A stretch of DNA of 21,837 bases from JBAQMG01 sp049302575 (GCA_049302575.1 JBAQMG010000108.1:1-21837), one strand, 5' to 3'; positions 6,484-15,572 are shown, numbered from the stretch's first letter. Notes: a model not told the origin generated them from the sequence alone. Program-made: numbers and translations.

Positions 6484-6993
6484 ATGATACCTGTAGGCGT
6501 GATTATGGGAAGCGATTCCGATTTTAAAGTAATGGAAGAAGCTTTGGATATTTTAGAGCATTTCCAAGTACCCTATGAAGTAAAGGTCTCCTCAGCACAT
6601 CGCTCCTTAGAACAGACAATTAACTGGGTCAAAAAATTTGAAGGTCAGGGTGGAAACTTAATTATTGCCGCAGCGGGATTAGCCGCCCATTTGCCGGGTG
6701 TTATAGCTGGTGCGACCATTTTACCCGTTATAGGGGTACCTATTCGGAGTGGTGCCTTAGAGGGAGTCGATGCGCTTTATTCAATAGTTCAGATGCCTCC
6801 GGGTATTCCTGTGGCAACAGTAGGGATTGGGGCAGCCCGAAATGCGGGAATTTTAGCTGTGCAGATTTTAGCTCAGGGTGATCATAGTTTAAGATTGGCA
6901 CTTAAAGACTTCAAAACCAAAATGGCTGCTGATGTTGAAGCTAAAGATGGAGTTATCCAAGCTAGGCTGAAGAAAAAGGCTAAAACAGTTTAA
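6484..6993 (+). CDS. purE: N5-carboxyaminoimidazole ribonucleotide mutase / AIR carboxylase catalytic subunit
   Basis: PurE forms CAIR, the sixth step of purine synthesis. The 169-residue size is standard. Signatures are MGSDSD (8-13), the catalytic loop SSAHRS (36-41) with H39, and AAAGLAAHLPGV (62-73). IGVPI and MPPGIPVATVGIGAARNA complete the active site. The ATG follows AGGGAGG by 9 bases. It is the first gene of an eight-gene operon. Bacterial class I PurE uses N5-CAIR made by PurK, but no purK lies between it and purB. Either purK is elsewhere or this PurE uses AIR and CO2 directly (class II); I cannot tell which from motifs alone. Confidence 0.96.
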   Translation: MIPVGVIMGSDSDFKVMEEALDILEHFQVPYEVKVSSAHRSLEQTINWVKKFEGQGGNLIIAAAGLAAHLPGVIAGATILPVIGVPIRSGALEGVDALYSIVQMPPGIPVATVGIGAARNAGILAVQILAQGDHSLRLALKDFKTKMAADVEAKDGVIQARLKKKAKTV

Positions 6994-7085
6994 TTGGAAC
7001 GTAAGAGTGAATAGATGCTGGCTTCCGTGCAACCATAAAATGAGAACTCACCCAGAGGCCATCGAGGTTGTAATGAACACATGCA

Positions 7086-7134
7086 CTCGAACTTCGAACA
7101 TCGAACTTCGAACATCGAAACTCGAATCTAGAAT
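7086..7134. repeat. Seven tandem heptamers (consensus NTCGAAC) in the purE-purB spacer
   Basis: Units in strict 7-bp register are CTCGAAC, TTCGAAC, ATCGAAC, TTCGAAC, ATCGAAA, CTCGAAT and CTAGAAT. The first position varies and the last units are degraded. The array ends just before the purB ribosome binding site. It is non-coding and resembles the short heptamer repeats known from cyanobacterial spacers. Confidence 0.85.
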
Positions 7135-7149
7135 AGAAAGGTGATCAGA

Positions 7150-8445
7150 ATGATAGATCGTTATACCCTTCCAGAAATGGGAAAAGTGTGGACTGATGAA
7201 CATCGTTTGACGTTATGGTTACAAGTTGAGCTTGCGGCCTGTGAGGGATGGGCTAAAGTGGGGAAGATACCGCCAGAGGCTGTGCAGGTCATTCGTGAGA
7301 AAGCAGCTTTTACTTGGGAACGGGTTAAAGAGATTGAGGAAATTACTCAGCATGATGTGATCGCTTTCTTAACAAATGTAGCAGAACATGTAGGGGATGA
7401 GGCAAAGTATATTCATATGGGACTAACTTCGTCAGATGTTTTGGATACGGCGTTATCGATGCAATTAGTGGAAGCCTCAGATCTAATCTTGGCGAAAATT
7501 GAAAAATTAATTACGGTTCTTGGACGTAGAGCTAAAGAACACCGAGATACCTTAATGATGGGTAGAACTCATGGAATACACGCTGAGCCTATAACCTTAG
7601 GGTTGAAATTTGCTCTCTGGTATGATGAAATGATCCGTCAAAAACAACGTTTGGTGTATGCACGCGAGGAGATCAGAGTGGGTAAAATTTCTGGCGCTGT
7701 TGGTACGTTTGCCAATGTTCACCCTCTAGTAGAGGAGTGGGCTTGCCAACAGTTGAACCTTAAACCAGCTCCGGTTTCTACTCAAATCATTCAGCGTGAC
7801 AGACATGCCTTTTATATAACTACTTTAGCAGGTATTGCGAGTTCACTGGATAAGATCGCCACGGAGTTGCGGAATTTACAACGGACAGACGTGCGTGAAG
7901 TGGAAGAAGCTTTTGCCAAAGGGCAAAAGGGTTCTTCAGCCATGCCACATAAGAAAAATCCTATTACACCGGAACGGATCTCTGGCTTAGCTAGATTACT
8001 TCGGGGGAACGCTCAAGTAGCTTTAGAAAATGTTGCTCTTTGGCACGAACGGGATATTTCTCATTCTTCGGCTGAAAGAGTTATTTTACCGGATAGCACT
8101 ATTGCCCTTGATTACATGTTGCATAAAATGATTAAATTGATTGATGGTTTAGAAGTATTTCCTGAGCAAATGAAAGCTAATATTGATAAAGTTTGTGGTT
8201 TGATTTTCTCTCAACGTGTGATGTTAGCGCTTGTGGACAAGGGTATGAGTAGAGAAACAGCCTATGAGTGGGTTCAACGTAATGCTCTGATCGCTTGGGA
8301 AACCAAGGAGGACTTTAAACTCCTTGTCCAAAGGGATGCGGAAATTAGCAAGTATTTGACCGAAGAAGAAATCCATACGCTCTTCGATTATACTTACCAT
8401 ACTAAGCACGTGATCGATATCTTTAAAAGAGTGGGGCTAGCCTAA
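7150..8445 (+). CDS. purB: Adenylosuccinate lyase
   Basis: PurB cleaves SAICAR to AICAR and adenylosuccinate to AMP, releasing fumarate, so it acts both in the IMP pathway and in the adenine branch. The product has 431 residues, normal for the Bacillus-type enzyme. It shows HMGLTSSDVLDTALS (about 89-103), GRTHGIHAEP (138-147) with the general acid/base His, and the signature GSSAMPHKKNP (261-271) with the mobile-loop serine. I place the start at ATG 7150, 5 bases after AAGGTGA (7138-7144), because the GTG at 7141 lies inside that ribosome binding site. It is separated from purE by 156 bases that contain a heptamer array. Confidence 0.96.
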   Translation: MIDRYTLPEMGKVWTDEHRLTLWLQVELAACEGWAKVGKIPPEAVQVIREKAAFTWERVKEIEEITQHDVIAFLTNVAEHVGDEAKYIHMGLTSSDVLDTALSMQLVEASDLILAKIEKLITVLGRRAKEHRDTLMMGRTHGIHAEPITLGLKFALWYDEMIRQKQRLVYAREEIRVGKISGAVGTFANVHPLVEEWACQQLNLKPAPVSTQIIQRDRHAFYITTLAGIASSLDKIATELRNLQRTDVREVEEAFAKGQKGSSAMPHKKNPITPERISGLARLLRGNAQVALENVALWHERDISHSSAERVILPDSTIALDYMLHKMIKLIDGLEVFPEQMKANIDKVCGLIFSQRVMLALVDKGMSRETAYEWVQRNALIAWETKEDFKLLVQRDAEISKYLTEEEIHTLFDYTYHTKHVIDIFKRVGLA

Positions 8446-8497
8446 ATTGAAGCGTTCTAAATCGTATTAACTGGTTAACAGAAAGGAGCGAGATTTT

Positions 8498-9217
8498 ATG
8501 GAAAAGCTAGAACTGCGTTACGAGGGAAAGGCTAAAAAGGTTTTTTCAACTGATCAAGCAGGATTTTATTGGGTGGAATATAAAGATGATGCTACAGCTT
8601 TCAATGGGCTGAAAAAAGGCCAAATTTTGGATAAAGGGATGGTTAATAATCGTCTATCTGCTCTGTTTTTTGAAAAACTGGCCCAAGAGGGAATCCCAAC
8701 TCATTTTGTAAAATTGATCAATGACAGGGAAATGATCGTTAAGAGCCTAGAAATGCTCCCTTTAGAAGTGGTAGTTCGCAATGTAGCCGCCGGTAGTCTG
8801 GCAAAACGCTTAGGCTTAGACGAGGGCTACGTGCTCCCCCAACCAGTTGTAGAATTGTACCTTAAAGATGATGCTCTGGGTGATCCCTTAGTCAATGAAT
8901 CACATATTGCCGCTATGGGTTGGGCTGGGGCTGAAGATATTGCGGAAATTCAGGCTCAAGGGCTTAAGATTAATACGGTTTTGCAGCGGATCCTTTCAGC
9001 TGCAGAAATTGATTTGATTGATTTTAAACTTGAGTTTGGTAAAGCTAATGGTAAACTATTGCTAGGTGACGAGATCTCACCAGATACTTGCCGTTATTGG
9101 GATCATGCCACCTCGGAAAAGTTAGATAAGGATCGTTTTCGACGTGATTTGGGAAAAGTAGAAGAGGCTTATTTGGAAGTATTTAAACGGGTTAAAGAAA
9201 TCATTGCGCAGGCCTAG
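8498..9217 (+). CDS. purC: SAICAR synthetase (phosphoribosylaminoimidazole-succinocarboxamide synthase)
   Basis: PurC joins CAIR and aspartate with ATP to give SAICAR, the step between PurE and PurB. The 239 residues are the usual bacterial length. It starts with the nucleotide-binding strand YEGKAKKVF (8-16), followed by YKDDATAFNG (28-37). It carries both family signatures: LPLEVVVRNVAAGS (87-100) and GDEISPDTCRYWD (190-202). The ATG follows AAGGAG (8483-8488) by 9 bases, in a 52-base spacer after purB with no repeat or hairpin, so the two are surely co-transcribed. Confidence 0.97.
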   Translation: MEKLELRYEGKAKKVFSTDQAGFYWVEYKDDATAFNGLKKGQILDKGMVNNRLSALFFEKLAQEGIPTHFVKLINDREMIVKSLEMLPLEVVVRNVAAGSLAKRLGLDEGYVLPQPVVELYLKDDALGDPLVNESHIAAMGWAGAEDIAEIQAQGLKINTVLQRILSAAEIDLIDFKLEFGKANGKLLLGDEISPDTCRYWDHATSEKLDKDRFRRDLGKVEEAYLEVFKRVKEIIAQA

Positions 9218-9244
9218 TCCTGAACTTTGGAGGAGGACAATTAA

Positions 9245-10645
9245 GTGCAACAGCTTGGAGATGACAAGCCAAAGGAAGAATGTGGTGTTTTCGGGATTTA
9301 TGCTCCTAACCAGGAAGTGGCCCGTTTAACTTACTATGGTCTCTATGCTTTGCAACATCGTGGGCAGGAAAGTGCAGGAATTGCAGTATCTGATGGACAC
9401 AACATAGAGTTACACAAGGGGATGGGTTTAGTTTCTGAGGTCTTTTCCGACCGGATAGTTAACCGTTTGCAGGGGAAGATGGCTATTGGCCATGTGCGTT
9501 ATTCAACGACTGGTTCTAGTTTACTTACGAATGCCCAACCATTAGTGGTGTATTATCAAAAAGGGATGATGGCCTTAGCTCATAATGGTAACTTGACTAA
9601 TGCGGTAGAATTGCGCGAGGAATTAGGCAAAGACGGAGCTGTTTTTCAAACAACCGTGGATAGTGAAGTTGTGATTAACCTAATTGCTCGCTATCGTCGA
9701 GGAAAATTAGAAGATGCTCTCACCAAAACGATGATCGATCTTAGAGGTGCCTATTGCCTAATTATTATGGCAGAGGACAAGCTCTTTGGAGTCCGTGATC
9801 CTCATGGTGTACACCCTCTTTGTGTGGGTAAGCTGGGAGATAACTATTGTCTTGCTTCGGAAAGTTGTGCTCTGGACACTATTGGAGCTGAATTTGTAAG
9901 AGATGTTGAACCAGGAGAGATCGTAACTATCGATGAAGAAGGCTTACACTCCCATCAAGGTTTGCCCAAGGTTCAAGGAGCTGCTTGTGCCTTTGAATAT
10001 ATCTATTTTGCTAGACCTGATAGTACGTTGGATGGATTAAATGTTTTGGAAAGCCGTCGGCGCATGGGGGAAGAGTTAGCCAATGAATGTCCGATAGACG
10101 CTGATATCGTTATCCCGGTACCTGATTCGGGAACCACGGCTGCCTTAGGTTATGCCATGAAATTGGGGATACCTTTTGAGCATGGTCTCTTAAAAAATCG
10201 TTATGTTGGCCGTACCTTTATTCAACCAACTCAGGAAATGCGTGAAATATCAGTCAGAATCAAGCTTAATGCTAACAAAAGTGTACTTCGGGGTAAACGT
10301 GTGATCATGATTGATGATTCAATCGTCAGAGGAACAACGAGTTCTAAGCTCGTGGAGATGGTTCGTAAGGCTGGAGCGACTGAAGTTCATTTGCTGATTA
10401 GTTCTCCGCCAGTTTTACACCCATGTTACTATGGGATAGATACAGCTGAAAGGGAAAAACTAATTGCTACGCAGCTAGATCTTGAAGGAATTCGTTGTTT
10501 TGTGGGAGCGGATTCACTCCATTATTTATCCGAAGAGGGTTTAATGCGGGCCTTGGGTCAAAAACAGGCTTGCATGGCTTGCTTTAATGGCAAATACCCG
10601 ATAGAAATTCCCAATGGAGCCCTTAAGTCGATTTTCGAAGTTTGA
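9245..10645 (+). CDS. purF: Amidophosphoribosyltransferase (glutamine PRPP amidotransferase)
   Basis: PurF makes phosphoribosylamine from PRPP and glutamine, the committed first step of the pathway. The 466-residue product has an N-terminal glutaminase domain with the catalytic Cys13 in EECGVFGIYA. The 12 residues before it are a propeptide to be cleaved, as in Bacillus. GHVRYSTTG (82-90) and HNGNLTN (113-119) belong to the glutamine site. The phosphoribosyltransferase domain carries VIMIDDSIVRGTT (353-365). Four cysteines (248, 394, 443, 446) occupy places expected for the structural 4Fe-4S cluster of Bacillus-type PurF, so the enzyme is probably oxygen-sensitive. The start is GTG, 8 bases after AGGAGG (9231-9236). 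A spacer of 27 bases follows purC. Confidence 0.97.
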   Translation: MQQLGDDKPKEECGVFGIYAPNQEVARLTYYGLYALQHRGQESAGIAVSDGHNIELHKGMGLVSEVFSDRIVNRLQGKMAIGHVRYSTTGSSLLTNAQPLVVYYQKGMMALAHNGNLTNAVELREELGKDGAVFQTTVDSEVVINLIARYRRGKLEDALTKTMIDLRGAYCLIIMAEDKLFGVRDPHGVHPLCVGKLGDNYCLASESCALDTIGAEFVRDVEPGEIVTIDEEGLHSHQGLPKVQGAACAFEYIYFARPDSTLDGLNVLESRRRMGEELANECPIDADIVIPVPDSGTTAALGYAMKLGIPFEHGLLKNRYVGRTFIQPTQEMREISVRIKLNANKSVLRGKRVIMIDDSIVRGTTSSKLVEMVRKAGATEVHLLISSPPVLHPCYYGIDTAEREKLIATQLDLEGIRCFVGADSLHYLSEEGLMRALGQKQACMACFNGKYPIEIPNGALKSIFEV

Positions 10646-10668
10646 TATTCAATGTTCGATTTCTATTC
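10634..10668. repeat. Degenerate heptamer array at the 3' end of purF
   Basis: TTCGAAG, TTTGATA, TTCAATG, TTCGATT and TCTATTC follow each other in 7-bp register. They run over the purF stop codon (10643-10645) into the purF-purM spacer. The array is more degraded than the others; the register is what links it to them. A small hairpin (10699-10714, TTCAGC/GCTGAA) lies between it and the next array. Confidence 0.5.
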
Positions 10669-10738
10669 ATGGAGGCTTTTGTCACAGAAGTCACGATGTT
10701 CAGCTTTAGCTGAAGCAGTTCACTTGTTGTTTACTCAA

Positions 10739-10773
10739 AGTTCTAGCTTAAGTTCGAACCACGAACTACGATA
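10739..10773. repeat. Heptamer array before purM
   Basis: AGTTCTA, GCTTAAG, TTCGAAC, CACGAAC and TACGATA are in 7-bp register and end directly before the purM ribosome binding site. The TTCGAAC unit is identical to units in the purE-purB spacer. Confidence 0.6.
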
Positions 10774-10784
10774 AAGGGGGAATA

Positions 10785-11804
10785 GTGGTGGGGTATTCCT
10801 ACCGTGATGCAGGCGTCGACATTGAAGCTGGGAATGAAGCTGTAAAATTAATTAAACCAGCAGTAGCCAAGACTTTTCGTCCTGGTGTTTTAGGTGGACT
10901 TGGCGGGTTCGGCGGACTTTTTGCTTTAGATATTAAAAAATATTCGGATCCAGTGTTAGTATCTGGTACTGATGGGGTAGGGACTAAACTCCGCTTGGCT
11001 TTTCAATTAAACCGACATAGCACGATTGGTCAAGATGCCGTTGCCATGTGTGTTAATGATGTGTTGGTCCAAGGAGCTGAACCCTTATTCTTCCTAGATT
11101 ATTTGGCCGTTGGCAAAGCTGTTCCAGAACGCATTGCCGAAATCGTCGCTGGGGTCGCCGATGGCTGTCAATTGGCAGGCTGTGCTTTGATTGGCGGGGA
11201 AACTGCGGAGATGCCAGGCTTCTATGCCGAAGATGAATATGACATTGCTGGTTTTGCGGTAGGCGCAGTTAATAGAGCTGATCTAGTTGATGGCTCTAAG
11301 ATTCAGAGCGGAGATCTTCTTCTGGGACTGAATTCTTCCGGTCTGCATAGTAACGGCTTCTCCCTCGTTCGCAAGGTGTTTGCACCATATGCCTTGAACA
11401 CCATATTTCCAGAATTAGCTGAACCTTTAGGCGCTGTCCTCTTGCGCCCCACGCGAATCTATGTCAAAAGTATTTTGCCACTATTACCGAGTGGTAAGAT
11501 CTTGGGCATGGTACATATTACTGGCGGTGGCTTGACGGAAAATATACCGCGCATTTTACCTGAGGGTTTAGGAGTGCAGATTAATACCCAGGTGTGGAAA
11601 GTCCCCCCGGTTTTTAATTTAATCCAGACTCTTGGACAAGTGGATTTACAAGAGATGTACCGCACGTTCAACATGGGTATTGGTTTTATTTTAGTTGTTC
11701 ATCCAGAGGAGGAAGTCCTAGTTAGGGAAATGTTGGCGAAACAAGGTGAAGCCTGCTTTTTACTAGGACAGGTTATTCCTGGTGAAGGAGTGAACTATGA
11801 TTGA
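10785..11804 (+). CDS. purM: Phosphoribosylformylglycinamidine cyclo-ligase (AIR synthetase)
   Basis: PurM closes the imidazole ring, turning FGAM into AIR with ATP. The 339 residues are standard. Visible are DAGVDIEAGNEAV (8-20), the glycine-rich GGLGGFGGLFAL (37-48), the ATP-site loop SGTDGVGTKL (60-69), CVNDVLVQGAEPLFF (89-103), GGETAEMPGFY (137-147) and NSSGLHSNGFSLVRK. Two adjacent GTG codons could start it. The one at 10788 has the better distance (7 bases) from AGGGGG (10775-10780), the one at 10785 only 4. The 139-base spacer before it is one of the largest in the operon and carries heptamer repeats. The stop overlaps the purN start (TTGA). The substrate-making FGAM synthase is not in this cluster. 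Confidence 0.96.
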   Translation: MVGYSYRDAGVDIEAGNEAVKLIKPAVAKTFRPGVLGGLGGFGGLFALDIKKYSDPVLVSGTDGVGTKLRLAFQLNRHSTIGQDAVAMCVNDVLVQGAEPLFFLDYLAVGKAVPERIAEIVAGVADGCQLAGCALIGGETAEMPGFYAEDEYDIAGFAVGAVNRADLVDGSKIQSGDLLLGLNSSGLHSNGFSLVRKVFAPYALNTIFPELAEPLGAVLLRPTRIYVKSILPLLPSGKILGMVHITGGGLTENIPRILPEGLGVQINTQVWKVPPVFNLIQTLGQVDLQEMYRTFNMGIGFILVVHPEEEVLVREMLAKQGEACFLLGQVIPGEGVNYD

Positions 11805-12404
11805 GAACAGCGATTTTAGCCTCCGGTCGTGGTAGTAATCTTCAAGCCATAGTTAAAGAGTGGCAAAATGGACATTTACCGATTGATATTGTAGCGGTCG
11901 GATCAGACCAACCGGATGCGTTAGCCTTGAAGTACGCCCAAAAAGCTGGAATTTCGGTTAAGGTTTTCTCTAAGGCAGAATACTCAGATAGAGCTTCCCA
12001 AGAGGAAGGTCTATTAAGTTGGTTTAAGGAAAGCAAGGTAGAACTTTTACTTCTAGCTGGATATATGAAAGTTTTAAGTGAAAATTTTATAGATAAGGTT
12101 GAATGCCCGATTTTGAACATTCATCCGTCACTTTTACCAGCCTTTTCAGGGTTACATGCTCAACGCCAAGCTCTAGAGTACGGGGTTAAATTCAGCGGCT
12201 GTACTGTGCATTATGTCGATAAGGGTTTGGATAGTGGACCAATTATTTTACAAGAAGCTGTTCAGGTTTTGGCGGATGACACTGAGGCGACCTTGGCTGA
12301 ACGCATTCTTGAAGTAGAACATCAGCTTTATCCTAGAGCAGTGAAGCTAGTCGCAGGGGACAAGTTGGAAAGAAAAGGACGCAGGGTTTTAATAAGAGCT
12401 GGAG

Positions 12405-12409
<5 letters not shown>
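11801..12409 (+). CDS. purN: Phosphoribosylglycinamide formyltransferase (10-formyl-THF dependent)
   Basis: PurN transfers a formyl group from 10-formyl-tetrahydrofolate to GAR, the third step. The 202-residue product shows the N-terminal phosphate loop ASGRGSNLQAI (7-17). The catalytic triad is N106 and H108 in ILNIHPSLLPAF and D144 in DKGLDSGPI, the same positions as in the E. coli enzyme. The usual FPGLHA is FSGLHA here. The start is TTG, overlapping the purM stop by four bases, with AAGGAG (11785-11790) 10 bases before it, so translation is probably coupled. The stop codon lies at the beginning of a heptamer repeat array. Confidence 0.95.
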
Positions 12410-12495
<86 letters not shown>

Positions 12496-12521
12496 GGCTA
12501 GATATTGAAGGAGGCTTTGAG

Positions 12522-14057
12522 ATGGGTTTAAGGGCGGTACTTAGTGTATCAGATAAGCAGGGGATTGTTGAGTTTGCTAAAGGTTTGGTAGCCTTGGGCT
12601 TTGAACTAATCTCGACTGGCGGAACCTATAAGACCTTAGTTGAGTCAGATATTCCTGTTAAATATGTGAGTGAAGTGACAGGGTTCCCAGAAATATTAGA
12701 CGGACGGGTCAAAACTCTCCATCCAATGATTCATGGGGGGATCTTGGCTAGAGATTGTGTAGAACATAGGGAACAAGCGGCTCAAAACGGGATTCAATAT
12801 ATTGATTTAGTGGTCGTTAATCTTTATCCTTTTAGAGAAACTATTGCTAAACCAGGCGTTAGTTTTGAAGAGGCGATCGAAAACATCGATATTGGTGGTC
12901 CGACGATGGTGCGGTCTGCCGCGAAAAATCATGAACGTGTCACTATAGTAGTCAATCCACTACGCTATACTGAAGTTTTAACGGTTTTACAAAAGGAAAG
13001 CCTAGTTCCAGCTGGCATGCGTCAACGCTTGGCCGCGGAGGCTTTTGCTCATACGGCAGAGTACGATCGTTTAGTTGCTGGTTATTTAGAGAAACAATTG
13101 GAACCGCAAGGTGTGTTTCCGTCGGTTATTAGGCTGATGGCCAATAAAGTTCAGGATCTTCGTTACGGCGAAAATCCACAGCAACAAGCATCTTTTTATG
13201 CTACTTCTCAAGAGGGCACTTTAGCTTCGGGTCGACAGCTCCAGGGCAAAGAACTTTCCTATAATAACTGGGTGGATATGGACGCTGCTTGGGCTACTGT
13301 TAGTGAATTTCAACAGAATGCGGTAGTCATCATTAAGCACACTAATCCTTGTGGGGTGGCTCTTGGGGCAACACCTTTAGAAGCCTATGAACGGGCCTTG
13401 GCGGCAGATCCGGTTTCGGCGTATGGGGGAATCATTGCTTTTAATCGTGTGGTAGACGGTACCGGTGCTCAGGCCTTATGTGAACGGTTTTTTGAAGTTA
13501 TCGTGGCACCAGAATTTACCCGAGAGGCCTGTGAAGTTCTAGGGGAAAAAGTTGCTCTGCGTCTTTTTGCAGTCGGACGTCAAGAGCCTAGTACGGTTTC
13601 CAGTTGGAAAATCAGAAGTGTTGATGGGGGATATTTGCTTCAAGAGGAAGATAATGGAACAACACCTGTTTCCGAATGGGAAGTTGTTACTAACAAAAGA
13701 CCGACTGAAGAAGATTTGCAGGAACTGAAGTTTGCCTGGCAGGTTGTTAAACACGTCAAGTCCAATGCGATCGTAGTTAGTCGAGCTAGACAGGCCATCG
13801 GTATTGGGGCTGGACAAATGAATCGAGTAGGATCAGTTAAAATTGCTCTTAACCAGGCAGGAGAACAGGCTTATGGTGCCTATCTAGCCTCAGATGCCTT
13901 TTTTCCTTTCCCGGATTCTTTAGAGGAAGCGGCTAAGGCGGGAATACGAGCCATTGTTCAGCCAGGAGGTTCAGTGAAGGATACCGCAGTTATTAATGCT
14001 GCCAATAATTTGAATATGATTATGATTTTTACTCATCGTCGGCATTTTCAACATTAA
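12522..14057 (+). CDS. purH: Bifunctional AICAR transformylase / IMP cyclohydrolase
   Basis: PurH formylates AICAR with 10-formyl-THF and closes FAICAR to IMP, the last two steps. From ATG 12522 it has 511 residues, like Bacillus PurH (about 512). Residues 1-150 are the methylglyoxal-synthase-like cyclohydrolase domain: STGGTYKTL (31-39), EVTGFPEILDGRVKTLHP (51-68) and IGGPTMVRSAAKNH (124-137). The transformylase domain carries YGENPQQQA (215-223) and the catalytic K272-H273 in VIIKHTNPCGVA. A longer frame reaches back to 12483, but AAGGAGG (12508-12514) sits 7 bases before ATG 12522, and the upstream codons would be translated repeat. Spacing, not overlap, separates it from purN because of the heptamer array. 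Confidence 0.96.
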   Translation: MGLRAVLSVSDKQGIVEFAKGLVALGFELISTGGTYKTLVESDIPVKYVSEVTGFPEILDGRVKTLHPMIHGGILARDCVEHREQAAQNGIQYIDLVVVNLYPFRETIAKPGVSFEEAIENIDIGGPTMVRSAAKNHERVTIVVNPLRYTEVLTVLQKESLVPAGMRQRLAAEAFAHTAEYDRLVAGYLEKQLEPQGVFPSVIRLMANKVQDLRYGENPQQQASFYATSQEGTLASGRQLQGKELSYNNWVDMDAAWATVSEFQQNAVVIIKHTNPCGVALGATPLEAYERALAADPVSAYGGIIAFNRVVDGTGAQALCERFFEVIVAPEFTREACEVLGEKVALRLFAVGRQEPSTVSSWKIRSVDGGYLLQEEDNGTTPVSEWEVVTNKRPTEEDLQELKFAWQVVKHVKSNAIVVSRARQAIGIGAGQMNRVGSVKIALNQAGEQAYGAYLASDAFFPFPDSLEEAAKAGIRAIVQPGGSVKDTAVINAANNLNMIMIFTHRRHFQH

Positions 14058-14068
14058 GTTGTGTTAGC

Positions 14069-14098
14069 AGCTTGGCCTCGGTCAAGCTCTTTTATATT
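14069..14098 (+). terminator. Terminator-like hairpin between purH and purD
   Basis: AGCTTG (14069-14074) pairs with CAAGCT (14083-14088). The stem extends inward by G-T and C-G to a four-base loop, and CTTTTATATTATT follows. An operon-internal terminator of about 8 bp would lower purD expression or respond to attenuation. The purD Shine-Dalgarno follows within 20 bases. Confidence 0.5.
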
Positions 14099-14119
14099 AT
14101 TAAAATAGGAGTGAAGATC

Positions 14120-15382
14120 ATGTCCAAAAAGGTCTTGATAGTGGGTGGTGGCGGGAGGGAACATGCTCTCGCTTGGAAGTTAGCCCAAAGTCCGGAACTT
14201 GAGAAACTTTATGTTGCACCTGGAAATGCTGGCACTGAGCAATGGAATATTCCTATTGCTATTAAGGACATTGCCTCCTTGGTTAAATTTGCCCAAGATG
14301 AAAAGATCGATTTAACGGTTGTTGGGTCGGAGGAACCCTTAAGTCTGGGAATTGTGGATGCTTTTCGCGAAGTAGGATTGCGAATTTTTGGTCCAACTCA
14401 AGCTGCCTCTCAGCTTGAAGGGAGTAAATCGTTTGCTAAAGTGGTCATGGATCAAGCCAAAATCCCAACAGCTGACTGGAGAGTTTTTGATGATCCCGAA
14501 AGGGCTAAAGACTATATTAAGAGCATTGGAGCACCTTGTGTTGTTAAGGCTGATGGTTTGGCTGCGGGTAAGGGTGTTATTGTAGCATTAGATTTGGAGA
14601 CTGCTTTACTTGCAGTAGATGAAATTATGGAGGGAACTTTTGGTTCTGCGGGTCATAAAGTAGTTGTTGAAGAGTTTCTCGAAGGGCAGGAAGTCAGCCT
14701 GCTCTGTTTTGCGGACGGTGTAACTGCCTGTCCTATGGTACCGGTTCAAGATCATAAAAGAGCTCTAGAGGGTGATTTAGGTTTAAATACTGGAGGAATG
14801 GGAACTTATAGCCCTCCTCCGGTTTGGACATCTTTGATCGAAGAAACAGTTCGGCGGGATGTTCTTGGACCCACTTTGGAAGTCATGAAACAAATGGGTA
14901 TGCCTTTCCAAGGGGTTCTCTTTATCGGGTTAATCTTGACCAAACGTGGTCCCAAAGTATTGGAATATAACGTCCGTTTTGGTGATCCTGAAACCCAGGT
15001 TGTTATGGCTCGTCTGCAATCAGATTTACTCCCGGTTCTATGGGCTTGCACCGAGGAAAAACTAGCCGAGGTAGAGCTGAAGTGGTCAGAAGAAATGGCT
15101 GTCTGTGTAGTGATGGCTGCTAAGGGCTATCCTCAAACCTACGAAAAAGGGGTACCACTTTTCATCCCTCAATGTTCAGCTACAGAAGGGGTCGTTTTTC
15201 ATGCCGGTACGGCTCTGCAAGACGGTAAATTAATTAGTTCAGGCGGGAGGGTTTTAGGAGTAACCTCCTGGGGCAAGAACCTTGTGGAAGCACGAAAAAA
15301 TACCTATGCTTTAGTCGATAAAATAGATTTTCCAAGAGGGCATTTTCGTCGTGATATTGGAGCCAAAGGTTTGGAAAACTAA
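14120..15382 (+). CDS. purD: Phosphoribosylamine-glycine ligase (GAR synthetase)
   Basis: PurD joins phosphoribosylamine and glycine with ATP, the second step. It is an ATP-grasp enzyme of 420 residues. Seen are the N-terminal VGGGGREHALAWKL (8-21), GPTQAASQLEGSK (91-103), the ATP-grasp strand and loop VVKADGLAAGKGV (141-153), NTGGMGTYSPPP, and the metal-binding EYNVRFGDPETQ with E and N near 279-285. The start at ATG 14120 follows AGGAG (14107-14111) by 8 bases; a longer frame from 14072 would be translated through the preceding hairpin and is rejected. It is the last gene of the operon, and no strong terminator directly follows; the nearest candidate is the inverted repeat at 15518. Confidence 0.96.
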   Translation: MSKKVLIVGGGGREHALAWKLAQSPELEKLYVAPGNAGTEQWNIPIAIKDIASLVKFAQDEKIDLTVVGSEEPLSLGIVDAFREVGLRIFGPTQAASQLEGSKSFAKVVMDQAKIPTADWRVFDDPERAKDYIKSIGAPCVVKADGLAAGKGVIVALDLETALLAVDEIMEGTFGSAGHKVVVEEFLEGQEVSLLCFADGVTACPMVPVQDHKRALEGDLGLNTGGMGTYSPPPVWTSLIEETVRRDVLGPTLEVMKQMGMPFQGVLFIGLILTKRGPKVLEYNVRFGDPETQVVMARLQSDLLPVLWACTEEKLAEVELKWSEEMAVCVVMAAKGYPQTYEKGVPLFIPQCSATEGVVFHAGTALQDGKLISSGGRVLGVTSWGKNLVEARKNTYALVDKIDFPRGHFRRDIGAKGLEN

Positions 15383-15466
15383 GAAGACTAAGAAAATTAA
15401 CGAAATTGCGTATGCTCCCTTCCCTCTTTTTTTGCTTCCCAAATGTTACTAGGATGCAGAGCTCTT

Positions 15467-15501
15467 ACCTCTGATCTCTGGCTACTGATCTCCGATCTCC
15501 A
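15467..15501. repeat. Heptamer array (consensus ATCTCYG) after purD
   Basis: ACCTCTG, ATCTCTG, GCTACTG, ATCTCCG and ATCTCCA stand in 7-bp register between purD and the cotJC-like gene. The period equals that of the arrays inside the pur operon, but the unit sequence is different. Confidence 0.75.
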
Positions 15502-15517
15502 AGTTGTGACCGAAATC

Positions 15518-15549
15518 TTCCTAGCTGCATATTATGAAGCTAGGAATTT
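15518..15549. repeat. 9-bp perfect inverted repeat before the cotJC-like gene
   Basis: TTCCTAGCT (15518-15526) and AGCTAGGAA (15538-15546) flank an 11-base AT-rich loop, followed by TTT. It may serve as a weak terminator of the pur operon. Its loop contains CATATTAT, which loosely resembles a sporulation-sigma -10, but I find no matching -35. Confidence 0.5.
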
Positions 15550-15572
15550 GAAGTCATAAGGAGGAATTAAGG

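Noticed and set aside
7086..7134. CGAAC units read as a cluster of PurR boxes
   Set aside because: They are in strict 7-bp tandem register and direct orientation, not the inverted pair with 16-17 bp spacing that PurR uses; other arrays with unrelated units have the same period.
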